From an uncultured Acidimicrobiia bacterium (lineage in GTDB: Bacteria; Actinomycetota; Acidimicrobiia; Spongiisociales; Spongiisociaceae), in NCBI GenBank assembly GCA_958295745.1, contig OY282370.1, forward strand, positions 1,896,548 through 1,960,547: a DNA stretch of 64,000 bases. The letters are read 5' to 3'. This document shows, in pieces, positions 16,094 through 23,119 of the stretch. Both the position numbers and the translations under genes were made by a program. The notes under the pieces were generated by a model that did no database searches, was not told the DNA's origin, and saw only the letters and a program-made list of their open reading frames with translations. Numbering within the stretch: the stretch's first letter is position 1; every line of letters begins with the position of its first letter.

Positions 16094-17473
16094 ATGGCCT
16101 TGAAAGCCGTGGTGCTGGGAGCGGGGAAGGGATCCCGGATGAAGGCGGTCTATCCCAAGGTGCTCCATCAGGTAGCCGGACGGCCGATGATCCAATGGGT
16201 GCTCGATGCGGTGGCGCCCCTCGAACCGGCGCAGACGGTGGTGGTGGTGAAACCGGACGCCGATCGAGTGGTGGCGCGGTTGCCCGAGTACGCCGCCCCG
16301 GTCGTACAGGCCCGCAGGCTGGGCACCGCCCATGCGCTGCAGACGGCCCTCGGGGTGGTTGACCTAGAGGCGGGCGACAGTGTATTGGTGGTCCCGGCCG
16401 ATACGCCTCTGATCACCGTCGACACCCTCGGTCGGATGGCCAGACTCCACCGGAGCACGGGGGCGGCCGCCACGTGCGTGACCGCATCCATGGACGATCC
16501 GACCGGATACGGACGGGTGGTGCGGGACGGATGGGGCCGGGTCAAGCGGATCGTGGAGCATGCCGACACCACCACCAGCGAACGGGAGATCGAGGAGATC
16601 AACGGGGGGATCTACATGTTCGCCGGGGATTACATCCGCGACGCCCTCGATCATGTGGAGCAGAACAACGCCCAGGGGGAGTACTACCTCCCGGACGTGG
16701 TGTCGATCCTCGGCGCCGAGGGGCACACCATCTGCGCCTACCGGACCACCGCCGAGGAGCTGGCGGGCGTCAACACCCAGGATCAGCTGGCCAGGGCGGC
16801 CGCCATCATGCGGGGCCGCATCAACGAAGCCTGGATGCGGGAAGGGGTGTGGATGTTGGATCCGGCCCGGGTGTACATAGACGCCGGGGTCGAGCTGGCG
16901 GCCGGGGTGCGCCTGTACCCGGGGGTCCATCTGGAGGGAAACACTGCGGTGCGGTCCGGGGCCAGGATCGGTCCCGACGTCTACCTCGACGACAGCGAGG
17001 TGGGGGAGGGGGCCAAGGTGTGGTATTCGGTGATCCGCGGGGCGTCCATCGGGAGGAACACCGAGGTAGGGCCCTATGTTTCCCTGCGGCCCGGTACGGA
17101 GCTGCTCGAGGATTCCAAGGCCGGGACGTTCGTGGAGGTCAAGAACTCGGTGGTGGGGCGGGGCGCCAAGGTGCCCCACCTCTCCTATGTGGGCGACGCC
17201 GACATTGGGGATGAGGCCAATATCGGCGCCGGGGCGATCACCGCCAACTACAGCTGGTTCGGGAAACACCGGACGAGGGTGGGGAGGCGCGCTCAGATCG
17301 GATCCAACACGGTGCTGGTAGCGCCGGTCGAGGTGGGGGACGACGCCTACACCGCGGCCGGGTCGGCCATAACGAAGAACGTGCCGGAGGGCGCCCTGGG
17401 GGTGGAGAGGTCGGCCCAGCGGGAGATACCCGACTACGCCGATCACCGCCGGGCGCCGCGCGAAGCGGACTGA
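16094..17473 (+). CDS. glmU: Bifunctional GlcNAc-1-P uridylyltransferase / GlcN-1-P acetyltransferase
   Basis: Residues 1 to about 230 form the nucleotidyltransferase domain, with Leu-Gly-Ala-Gly-Lys-Gly-Ser-Arg-Met and Pro-Lys-Val-Leu-His. From about residue 250 the sequence becomes hexapeptide repeats (left-handed beta helix), with Val-Glu-Val-Lys-Asn-Ser and the Asn-Tyr acetyl-CoA region near residues 385-390. The enzyme makes UDP-GlcNAc, precursor of peptidoglycan. ATG 16094 has a strong GAGGAGTG site. Length 459 is normal for GlmU. It is followed 2 bp later by prs, so both nucleotide-sugar and PRPP enzymes are co-transcribed, the common glmU-prs pair. Confidence 0.96.
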   Translation: MALKAVVLGAGKGSRMKAVYPKVLHQVAGRPMIQWVLDAVAPLEPAQTVVVVKPDADRVVARLPEYAAPVVQARRLGTAHALQTALGVVDLEAGDSVLVVPADTPLITVDTLGRMARLHRSTGAAATCVTASMDDPTGYGRVVRDGWGRVKRIVEHADTTTSEREIEEINGGIYMFAGDYIRDALDHVEQNNAQGEYYLPDVVSILGAEGHTICAYRTTAEELAGVNTQDQLARAAAIMRGRINEAWMREGVWMLDPARVYIDAGVELAAGVRLYPGVHLEGNTAVRSGARIGPDVYLDDSEVGEGAKVWYSVIRGASIGRNTEVGPYVSLRPGTELLEDSKAGTFVEVKNSVVGRGAKVPHLSYVGDADIGDEANIGAGAITANYSWFGKHRTRVGRRAQIGSNTVLVAPVEVGDDAYTAAGSAITKNVPEGALGVERSAQREIPDYADHRRAPREAD

Positions 17474-17475
17474 GC

Positions 17476-18447
17476 ATGGAGATCGTATACCGCAAACGTT
17501 TCATGCTCTTCAGCGGGTCGGCCAACCCCGAGCTGGCCCGCGACGTGGCCGAGGAGCTGGGGGTGCGGCTCGGCAAGGTGGAGATGTCGCGGTTCGCCAA
17601 CACCGAGGTATACGCCCGCCCTTCCGAGTCGGTGCGAGGGGTGGATTGTTTCGTGATACAGAGCCATGCACCCGAGATCAACTTCCACATCATGGAGCAG
17701 CTGATCCTGATCGATGCCCTCAAGCGGGCCTCGGCGCACCGCATCACCGCGGTGGTGCCGTTCTTCGGTTACGCCCGGGCCGACAAGAAGGTGCTGCCGC
17801 GGGAGCCTATCTCCGCCCGCCTCATGAGCGACCTGTTCCTGGCGGCCGGCGCCGACCGGATCGTTTCGATCGATCTCCACACCGGTCAGATCCAGGGTTT
17901 CTCCCCCAACCCCTTCGATCATCTGACCGCACTTCCGATCATCACCGACTATTTGCAGGATCGGCTGAAAGGCCCCACCACCATCGTCTCCCCCGACGCG
18001 GGGGGTGTGAAGCGGGCTGAGAAGTACGCCCGCTATCTAGACGCCTACGTGGCCTTCGTGCACAAGCGCCGGGAGGCCGATGTCCACAATCGTTCCGAAG
18101 CCCTCACGGTGGTGGGTCAGGTGCGCGGCCGCCATGCCGTGATAGTGGACGACATCATCGACACCGCCGGAACGGTGGTGAGCGCGGCCCGGCTGCTGCG
18201 CAAGAAGGGCGCCAAGAGCGTGATCGCGGCCGCCACCCATCCCGTCCTCTCCCCCCCGGCCGTCGACCGGCTGAAGAAAGCCCCGATCGACGAGGTGGTG
18301 GTTACCGACACCCTTCCCGTCCGGGGTGATGCCAAGAGGTTCGACAAGCTGACCAGGCTGTCGATCGCCTCGGTGCTGGCCGAGGCGCTGCAGGCCATCT
18401 TCCTGGACAGCTCGGTGTCGGCCATCTTCCTGGGCGACAACGCCTGA
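17476..18447 (+). CDS. prs: Ribose-phosphate pyrophosphokinase (PRPP synthetase)
   Basis: The protein has the early Phe-Ser-Gly-Ser-Ala-Asn-Pro, the Phe-Phe-Gly-Tyr-Ala-Arg-Ala-Asp-Lys segment, the Asp-Leu-His loop and the PRPP-binding Val-Asp-Asp-Ile-Ile-Asp-Thr-Ala-Gly-Thr. It makes PRPP for purine, pyrimidine, His and Trp synthesis. Its 323 residues match class I enzymes. ATG 17476 lies 2 bp after the glmU stop without a clear ribosome site, implying coupling. YjbQ follows after 3 bp. Confidence 0.96.
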   Translation: MEIVYRKRFMLFSGSANPELARDVAEELGVRLGKVEMSRFANTEVYARPSESVRGVDCFVIQSHAPEINFHIMEQLILIDALKRASAHRITAVVPFFGYARADKKVLPREPISARLMSDLFLAAGADRIVSIDLHTGQIQGFSPNPFDHLTALPIITDYLQDRLKGPTTIVSPDAGGVKRAEKYARYLDAYVAFVHKRREADVHNRSEALTVVGQVRGRHAVIVDDIIDTAGTVVSAARLLRKKGAKSVIAAATHPVLSPPAVDRLKKAPIDEVVVTDTLPVRGDAKRFDKLTRLSIASVLAEALQAIFLDSSVSAIFLGDNA

Positions 18448-18450
18448 CCG

Positions 18451-18855
18451 GTGGATACCGAGGTATTCCGTATCCGGACGGGGGATGCCCCTTCCGCCGC
18501 CGACATCACCGGACGGGTGGCGGCCTTCGTGCGCGGCAAGGGCGACGGGCTGGTATCGGTGTTCGTTCCGCACGCCACGGCGGGGGTGGCGATCATCGAG
18601 ACGGGGGCCGGATCCGACCGCGACCTGATCCGGCACCTGGACGAGCTGTTCCCCAGGGATTCCCGGTGGCGCCACCGGCACGGCGCCCCGGGTCACGGCG
18701 CTGACCATGTGCTCCCGGCCTTCGTGTCGCCCAGCGCCGTCATTCCGGTCGTGGACGGGGTGATGGCCCTAGGAACCTGGCAGTCGGTATTGCTGGTGGA
18801 CACCAACCGCGACAACCACCATCGATCGGTGCGGGTCAGCTTCATTTCCGCCTGA
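18451..18855 (+). CDS. yjbQ: YjbQ/UPF0047 family protein
   Basis: The protein has the YjbQ core motifs: Phe-Val-Pro-His-Ala-Thr-Ala-Gly in the first half and Gly-Thr-Trp-Gln-Ser-Val-Leu-Leu-Val-Asp near the end, with conserved histidines in Arg-His-Arg-His-Gly. Members complement loss of thiamine-phosphate synthase weakly, but their physiological role is unresolved. The 134-residue length is typical. GTG 18451 starts 3 bp after prs, so it is the terminal gene of glmU-prs-yjbQ. Confidence 0.88.
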   Translation: MDTEVFRIRTGDAPSAADITGRVAAFVRGKGDGLVSVFVPHATAGVAIIETGAGSDRDLIRHLDELFPRDSRWRHRHGAPGHGADHVLPAFVSPSAVIPVVDGVMALGTWQSVLLVDTNRDNHHRSVRVSFISA

Positions 18856-18944
18856 CCTTGCCGGGTGCACCTCGTCCGAGGACGCCGTGTTTCTTCAAGC
18901 CGAACCACGGTCAAAAGGCCACTGAACAGGCACTTCAGCGGATT

Positions 18945-18978
<34 letters not shown>

Positions 18979-19026
18979 GTTATCAGAAACAAGATTCAAG
19001 ACTCCTTTGAGAGGAGGTGCTGAACA

Positions 19027-19209
19027 GTGTCTGATGACAGTCCGACCCCGCCACAGTGGTGTCCTGCCTGCCGGCGTTTTCAAATAGAATTCTGGGCTAG
19101 TGGTGGCTTCGGATATACAACATTTTCTAAGAGTGAGTATTGTTGGTGGTGCACAGGATGTAGGCGGAAGGTTGAAGATTGTTCTTGTGCGCCTCCAGGG
19201 CAGTCGTAA
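19027..19209 (+). CDS. 60-residue zinc-ribbon-like peptide
   Basis: The start GTG is preceded by AGGAGGTG at a 7-nt distance, one of the best ribosome sites in the window, which argues that this short frame is translated. The peptide holds Cys-Pro-Ala-Cys near the N terminus and a cluster Cys-x2-Cys-x2-Cys plus two more Cys near the C terminus, enough ligands for one or two zinc ribbons. Such mini-proteins often bind nucleic acids or act as metal-dependent adaptors; no function can be assigned. Expression may depend on the (CT)14 tract upstream. It faces the hicA-hicB array tail to tail. Confidence 0.65.
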   Translation: MSDDSPTPPQWCPACRRFQIEFWASGGFGYTTFSKSEYCWWCTGCRRKVEDCSCAPPGQS

Positions 19210-19304
19210 ACTCGGCGAAGTCTTCTTGAACGTGAGGTGATGCCTCTCTTCGCAGGGGATAACCTTTGCGGCGGGGCCATGTGAAGTAGCTCGCTGCACC
19301 CCTC

Positions 19305-19541
19305 TTAGGCGGAGACGAGCTCGAAACCGGGCGGTATCTCTCCCCTGTAAGATCGGGGCGAAGGGACGGGTATCCCTTTGGAGTGTAGGAACTCGACCGT
19401 AGTTTTCATCGCCTGGGCCATTCGCGTGGCGGTTGCCTCCCGTGTCTTCCCGACGGCTACTACCGCGGCAGGTGGGAAGTCCGGGATGTAGGCGTTGTAT
19501 CCCTTGTTGGCATCCGGTCCTATGAGGTAGTCGTAGTCCAT
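19305..19541 (-). CDS. HicB-like antitoxin, copy 4 (type B)
   Basis: Start ATG 19541 matches the start of the other three copies (Met-x-Tyr-Asp-Tyr-Leu) and follows a purine-rich GGAGGA. The 78 residues contain the partial RNase H-like HicB core, with Asp-Phe-Pro-Pro-Ala-Ala near residue 21 and the Ala-Met-Lys helix, and end at Phe-Glu-Leu-Val-Ser-Ala, ten residues earlier than the others. It carries a 1-residue insertion early on (Asp-Ala-Asn-Lys-Gly). It resembles copy 2 more than copies 1 and 3. No DNA-binding domain is attached. Confidence 0.75.
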   Translation of the reverse strand: MDYDYLIGPDANKGYNAYIPDFPPAAVVAVGKTREATATRMAQAMKTTVEFLHSKGIPVPSPRSYRGEIPPGFELVSA

Positions 19542-19584
19542 TCTGTCCTCCTCCCCGCCCATTACAGCGCCGGACATAGGCGGG

Positions 19585-19851
19585 TCAGCCGCCAACTGGG
19601 GTGTGGGCTGTTTTGTGTTGGGCGGAGATGAGCTCACAATCGGGTGGTATCTTGCCTTTGTATGGCCTGGGCGGCGGAACCGAGATGCCTTCTGAGTTCA
19701 GGAATTCGATAGCGGCTTTCATCGACCTGGCCATTCGCATGGCGATTTCTTCCCGTGTGTCGCCGGTAACGACTATTGCCGCGGGCGGGAAGTCGAGGAC
19801 CATGGCGCTGTATCCTGTACGGGTCGGCTCCAAAAGGTAGTCATAGTTCAT
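19585..19851 (-). CDS. HicB-like antitoxin, copy 3 (type A)
   Basis: The 88-residue protein differs from copy 1 at only seven positions. It has the short HicB fold with Leu-Asp-Phe-Pro-Pro-Ala-Ala and lacks the C-terminal helix-turn-helix or ribbon-helix-helix that full-length HicB proteins use for autoregulation. The spacer to the next copy is 43 bp. The near identity with copy 1, at a distance of 627 bp, shows that copies 3 and 4 arose by duplication of a 1-2 pair. Confidence 0.78.
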   Translation of the reverse strand: MNYDYLLEPTRTGYSAMVLDFPPAAIVVTGDTREEIAMRMARSMKAAIEFLNSEGISVPPPRPYKGKIPPDCELISAQHKTAHTPVGG

Positions 19852-19898
19852 TGTTGTCCCTCTTCTCTCACCCATTCGCCGCGCCGTGCATCAGCGAG

Positions 19899-20165
19899 TC
19901 AGCCGCCAACTGTGGTGGGGGTCGTTTTGTGTTGCGCGGAGACGAGCTCGAAACTGGGTGGTATCTCGCCTGCATAAGATCGGGGTGGTGGGACGGGTAT
20001 CCCTTCGGAGTGTAGGTACTCTATTACGGTTTCCATCGACCGGGTGATCCGCATGACGGTATCCTCCCGGGTGGACCCGGCTGCGACTACCGCCGCAGGT
20101 GGGAAGTCGGGGACGTAGGCGTTGTATCCTGTACGGGTCAGTCCTATGAGGTAGTCGTAGTTCAT
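19899..20165 (-). CDS. HicB-like antitoxin, copy 2 (type B)
   Basis: An 88-residue HicB-type protein starting at ATG 20165 after a GAAGGAG ribosome site 9 nt upstream. The core reads Val-Pro-Asp-Phe-Pro-Pro-Ala-Ala, and the C terminus shares Ser-Ala-Gln-His-Lys with copies 1 and 3. It is clearly diverged from copy 1 in the central helix and in the Pro-Arg-Ser-Tyr segment (type B). It is separated from copy 1 by 46 bp. Confidence 0.78.
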   Translation of the reverse strand: MNYDYLIGLTRTGYNAYVPDFPPAAVVAAGSTREDTVMRITRSMETVIEYLHSEGIPVPPPRSYAGEIPPSFELVSAQHKTTPTTVGG

Positions 20166-20211
20166 TCTCACCTGCTCCTTCTCACCCATTGCCGCGCCGT
20201 GCATCAGCGAG

Positions 20212-20478
20212 TCAGCCGCCAACTGTGGTGGGGGTCGTTTTGTGTTGCGCGGAGATGAGCTCACAATCGGGTGGTATCTTGCCTTTGTATGGCCTGGGCG
20301 GCGGAACCGAGATGCCTTCTGAGTTCAGGTATTCGATAGCGGCTTTCATCGACCTGGCCATTCGCATGGCGATTTCTTCCCGTGTGCTGCCGGTAACGAC
20401 TATTGCCGCGGGCGGGAAGTCGAGGACCATGGCGCTGTATCCTGTACGGGTCGGTCCTATGAGGTAGTCGTAGTTCAT
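20212..20478 (-). CDS. HicB-like antitoxin, copy 1 (type A), adjacent to hicA
   Basis: ATG 20478 begins 2 nt after the hicA stop (TGA-GA-ATG), with GAAGGAG at 9 nt, so toxin and first antitoxin are translationally coupled in the usual hicA-hicB order. The 88 residues form the HicB pseudo-RNase H domain (Tyr-Asp-Tyr-Leu start, Asp-Phe-Pro-Pro-Ala-Ala core) that normally covers the HicA active site. Without a DNA-binding domain it probably cannot autoregulate by itself. It is the most likely direct partner of HicA. Confidence 0.82.
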   Translation of the reverse strand: MNYDYLIGPTRTGYSAMVLDFPPAAIVVTGSTREEIAMRMARSMKAAIEYLNSEGISVPPPRPYKGKIPPDCELISAQHKTTPTTVGG

Positions 20479-20480
20479 TC

Positions 20481-20735
20481 TCACCTGCTCCTTCTCGTCC
20501 ATTTGCCGCGCCGGGCATCCCATACGGCGCCCGCCTGCTTCATCATAGCGAATGTCATCCCTCGGCGTACTTCGTTGCCCGGGCTGCCGGCGACTATTAC
20601 CGTTCTGCCCTCGGACTTCAAACGGAACATACTATGGTCGCCTTTTCCGCGTCGCGGCAATTCCTCGAAGCCCCACTGGCGCAACAGTTTCTTGACTTGC
20701 CGCACCTTCATCATCGGAGGCCGGGCACCCGTCAT
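20481..20735 (-). CDS. hicA: HicA-type mRNA interferase toxin
   Basis: HicA toxins are small double-stranded-RNA-binding-fold RNases whose catalytic His sits in a Gly-x-Gly-Ser/Asp-His motif. Here Gly-Lys-Gly-Asp-His-Ser-Met-Phe-Arg is intact, followed by a short strand and the characteristic Pro-Gly-Asn-Glu-Val-x-x-Gly-Met. The first ATG (20735) gives 84 residues; ATG 20714 or 20711 would give the more usual Met-Lys-Val-Arg start, but has no ribosome site. The toxin therefore looks active, so loss of the antitoxins should be harmful. Four HicB genes follow on the same strand. Confidence 0.85.
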   Translation of the reverse strand: MTGARPPMMKVRQVKKLLRQWGFEELPRRGKGDHSMFRLKSEGRTVIVAGSPGNEVRRGMTFAMMKQAGAVWDARRGKWTRRSR

Positions 20736-20769
20736 CTGTTTCCGATCTCGTGTTCCAACGCCCCGGGTC

Positions 20770-21687
20770 TCATCGGGTTTCTCCGAGCGGGGGCAGGAGG
20801 AGCTGCTCGCCCGGGAAGATCAGGTCGGGGTTGCCCGAGATGATCCGATCTCTGTTGATAGCCACCACCTTTCGCCATACCTCGGTGATTCGGTCTACGG
20901 AAGGAGCCGCGTCCTGCCCGTCGGACAGATAGGCGGCGGTGATGGACCACATGTTGTCGCCCGGCTGCACCGTGTAGAGGGTCGTTCCCTCCGCGCCTCC
21001 GGCCGCGTCGGAGAAGGCGCCTTCGCCTGCCCGCAGGGGGATGGGTACGGCGGGGCTCGGCGTGTAAGGCATGGCAGATTGCGGGTGGTGGAGGGTGTTC
21101 TCCCCTACCCGCAGGGGAACGGGGGCTGCGGCGGAGACCGGGGCGGCGGAGACTGGGATGGGGGAGGCGTTTACCGTTCTGGGCCGGGTGTCCGGGCCGT
21201 CCTCCCCTGCCCGCAATGGGATGGGGGCTGCCATGCCGGACGGCGGCCCATGGTTTTCTTCGACCAATACGACGGCCGGGGCTGCCGGTTCCTGCGGGCC
21301 GACCGTGAAGGGGGTGGGGGGCGGCTGGATTGCGCCCGCGGCTGTCGTCATGGACAAGCCGGCGGTCGCAGTCAGCGCCAAGGCGGCGGTTCGGCGGGCC
21401 AGCCGGCGGATCGGGGGGATGGTCATCCATTCCACCGCCCGGATGGCCGCGGGGATCCGGGCGGCGTAGGCAAACACCGAGAGGATGCCGGTCAGGGCCA
21501 CCCACGCGGTCACCAAGACCGCCAGGAGCCAGACCGCCCCATAGACCGCTTCCTCCGGCGGGGCGCCCAGCAGCTCGCCCGGTCCGGGCAGCCGCGCCGC
21601 GCTCCTCAACCGGAACAGGAAAAAACCGCCGCCCCCGACAGCGCAGGTCAAGAGGGCCGATGAGATGAGAGTTCTTAGGTTCTGCAT
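20770..21687 (-). CDS. Membrane-anchored LysM-domain protein
   Basis: Two hydrophobic segments lie at about residues 8-26 and 48-72, with a third Ala-rich one near 95-115. A Pro/Ala-rich region of about 120 residues follows, then a C-terminal LysM domain (about 238-305) with Tyr-Thr-Val-Gln-Pro-Gly-Asp-Asn-Met-Trp-Ser-Ile and the closing Asn-Pro-Asp-Leu-Ile-Phe-Pro-Gly-Glu-Gln-Leu. LysM binds GlcNAc in peptidoglycan, so the protein probably tethers the membrane to the wall. The linker repeats Pro-Ile-Pro-Leu-Arg-Ala-Gly-Glu three times with variations. A TATGAT -10 (complement of 21699-21704) lies 11 nt before the start. Confidence 0.82.
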   Translation of the reverse strand: MQNLRTLISSALLTCAVGGGGFFLFRLRSAARLPGPGELLGAPPEEAVYGAVWLLAVLVTAWVALTGILSVFAYAARIPAAIRAVEWMTIPPIRRLARRTAALALTATAGLSMTTAAGAIQPPPTPFTVGPQEPAAPAVVLVEENHGPPSGMAAPIPLRAGEDGPDTRPRTVNASPIPVSAAPVSAAAPVPLRVGENTLHHPQSAMPYTPSPAVPIPLRAGEGAFSDAAGGAEGTTLYTVQPGDNMWSITAAYLSDGQDAAPSVDRITEVWRKVVAINRDRIISGNPDLIFPGEQLLLPPLGETR

Positions 21688-21715
21688 GCTACATACATAT
21701 CATAAAAAACGCTAT

Positions 21716-21734
21716 CCAACAATACCCTTGTTGG
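21716..21734. promoter_or_regulatory. Inverted repeat in the LysM/whiB divergent promoter region
   Basis: CCAACAA-TACCC-TTGTTGG is a perfect 7-bp inverted repeat with a 5-bp spacer. It overlaps the expected -35 position of the LysM gene promoter and lies between divergent genes, so it could be an operator for a dimeric regulator. Which regulator is unknown. Confidence 0.45.
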
Positions 21735-21981
21735 AAGATCCCGGAACTTCGCGAAGAAAAATCACTTGCAGTCCGGCGGCGGGGTCGCTATCTTTGTCGG
21801 CTGTCGGCTAAAACCGCTTTTGGTTTTGACCGTGTTTGTGAATCTTTTCACAAAGATCGGGAGGGTGCACGGTTGTTGCCGGGGTAAGACATCTGGGCGC
21901 TCCGAAGCCGAAGAACAGCCGAAACAAAGATGAAGTCGAAGGGCGACCCTTCGCGAAAAACGCGAACAAAAGGTGCAAAAC
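21735..21981 (+). other. whiB upstream region with two adjacent hairpins
   Basis: Two small hairpins are adjacent: AAAACC-GCTTTT-GGTTTT at 21810-21827 and TTTGTG-AATCTTTT-CACAAA at 21835-21854. Each is 6 bp with an A/T-rich stem, unusual in this genome. They may be part of a long 5' leader of whiB. No gene was seen. Confidence 0.4.
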
Positions 21982-22254
21982 ATGTTGACGATGACCAAGA
22001 TCGACTGGCGGGAATCGGCCGCCTGCCGGGATTCCGAACCCGGTCTCTTCTTCCCCACCGGCACCACCGGGCTTGCCGTTGAGCAGATCGAAGAAGCCAA
22101 AGACATTTGCTCCTCCTGTTTCGTAACGCAGGATTGTCTCCAGTACGCCCTTCGAACCAATCAGGAGGCCGGAGTCTGGGGCGGGTACGCGGAGGACGAG
22201 CGTCGTAGGTTGCGGAAGCGGTGGTTGGCTGAGCGTCGTAGGGCTGCCAGCTGA
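21982..22254 (+). CDS. WhiB-family iron-sulphur transcriptional regulator
   Basis: This 90-residue protein has the four WhiB cysteines: one in Ala-Ala-Cys-Arg-Asp, then Cys-x2-Cys-x5-Cys in the segment Ile-Cys-Ser-Ser-Cys-Phe-Val-Thr-Gln-Asp-Cys. It also carries the Gly-Val-Trp-Gly-Gly-Tyr turn and a basic C-terminal helix for DNA contact. WhiB proteins bind a [4Fe-4S] cluster, respond to redox or NO and often pair with sigma factor region 4; they are restricted to Actinobacteria and their phages. ATG 21982 has AAAAGG 8 nt upstream; ATG 21991 is the alternative. Two decayed 3' copies follow directly. Confidence 0.9.
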   Translation: MLTMTKIDWRESAACRDSEPGLFFPTGTTGLAVEQIEEAKDICSSCFVTQDCLQYALRTNQEAGVWGGYAEDERRRLRKRWLAERRRAAS

Positions 22255-22261
22255 TCCTGTT

Positions 22262-22450
22262 CGGGCTTGCCGTCGGGCAGATCGAAGAAGCCCGAAGTGC
22301 GTTTGCTCCTCCTGTTTCGTAACGCAGGATTGTCTGCAGTACGCCCTTCGAACCAATCAGGAGGCCGGGGTCTGGGGTGGGTACGCGGAGGACGAGCGTC
22401 GTAGGTTGCGGAAGCGGTGGTTGGCTGAGCGTCGTAGGGCTGCCAGCTGA
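22262..22450 (+). pseudogene. Decayed tandem copy of whiB 3' half (first)
   Basis: This segment repeats the last two thirds of the upstream whiB gene almost base for base, from the Gly-Leu-Ala codons to the final Ala-Ala-Ser-stop. It lacks the N-terminal Cys and the start. A length change before the Cys-x2-Cys region shifts the frame, so no WhiB protein can be made. Confidence 0.85.
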
Positions 22451-22501
22451 GCGTTGTCGGGTTGCCGGCTGAGGGTTGTTGGGGGGCCGGCTGATCCTGT
22501 T

Positions 22502-22658
22502 CGGGCTTGCCGTCGGGCAGATCGAAGAGGCCCGAAGTGCGTTTGCTCCTCTTGTTTCGTAACGCAGGAATTGTTTTTAGTACGCCCTTCGTACCAATCA
22601 GGAGGCGGGGGTCTGGGGTGGGTACGCGGAGGACGAGCGTCGTAGGGCTACTAGCTGA
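22502..22658 (+). pseudogene. Decayed tandem copy of whiB 3' half (second)
   Basis: A second copy starts exactly 240 bp after the first with the same flank (GATCCTGTTCGGGCTTGCC). It is more decayed: an extra A and T-rich substitutions near 22569-22577 disrupt the Cys region, and about 30 bp near the 3' end are deleted. The shared frameshift with copy one shows that the second copy derives from the first pseudogene, not from whiB directly. Confidence 0.82.
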
Positions 22659-22732
22659 TCGTTGCCGGGCTGTTTGGATGCGATGCGGCCCCGAAGGTGC
22701 GACAGGCCCCCCGGCAGGGGGAAGCGTGTTGC

Positions 22733-22954
22733 TCAGCGGGCGAAACCGACCGCCTGATCCGGGTCGTCGATCATCTCGACGAAGGCCACCCGCATGAGCG
22801 GTATCCCGATGTCCCGGCCCTTGGCGTTTCGGAACCACAGCATGGCGGTGCCCTTGCGGTGGGCGGTCTCTAGGCGCTTTATCAGCTCCTTCAGGTCTTC
22901 GACTTCCACCTCGATCTCGCGTCCGGTGTCTGCGATGCCGATCCGTGCTCTCAC
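22733..22954 (-). CDS. Small DUF3107-like protein
   Basis: The 73 residues begin with a beta strand (Arg-Ile-Gly-Ile-Ala-Asp-Thr-Gly-Arg-Glu-Ile), then a Leu/Ile-rich helix, and end with a strand pair closing in Val-Ala-Phe-Val-Glu-Met-Ile. This is the layout of the short actinobacterial DUF3107 family, where Arg-Glu near residue 13 and Val-Ala-Tyr-Val-Glu near the end are typical. The role of that family is not established. A good purine-rich site precedes the start. It lies downstream of the whiB pseudogenes and convergent with them. Confidence 0.5.
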   Translation of the reverse strand: MRARIGIADTGREIEVEVEDLKELIKRLETAHRKGTAMLWFRNAKGRDIGIPLMRVAFVEMIDDPDQAVGFAR

Positions 22955-23119
22955 GATGCGCTCTCCTCCCTTGCCGGGCGTCCGTTCCGAGAGGGTGCCG
23001 GACGATGAGGATCAGTTCCGGGGCCGCCGGTCTTGGGGCGGCCGCTCTCGGACTGCCCCCCGCCGGCCAGGCATTTCACCGTCGATCGGCGGGCCGCCTG
23101 TGTAATGCTCGGCACTCTC

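Larger units (their letters stand above)
19305..20478 (-). repeat. Dimeric tandem duplication of hicB (A-B-A-B)
   Basis: Start-to-start distances are 627 bp between copies 1 and 3 and 624 bp between copies 2 and 4, with types alternating A-B-A-B. This is a duplicated two-gene unit of about 625 bp, including intergenic spacers with shared ribosome-site sequence. Confidence 0.85.

Noticed and set aside
19305-20478. hicB repeat region considered as a mobile element array
   Set aside because: Each unit is an open HicB gene with its own ribosome site; no inverted repeats or transposase sequence were found.
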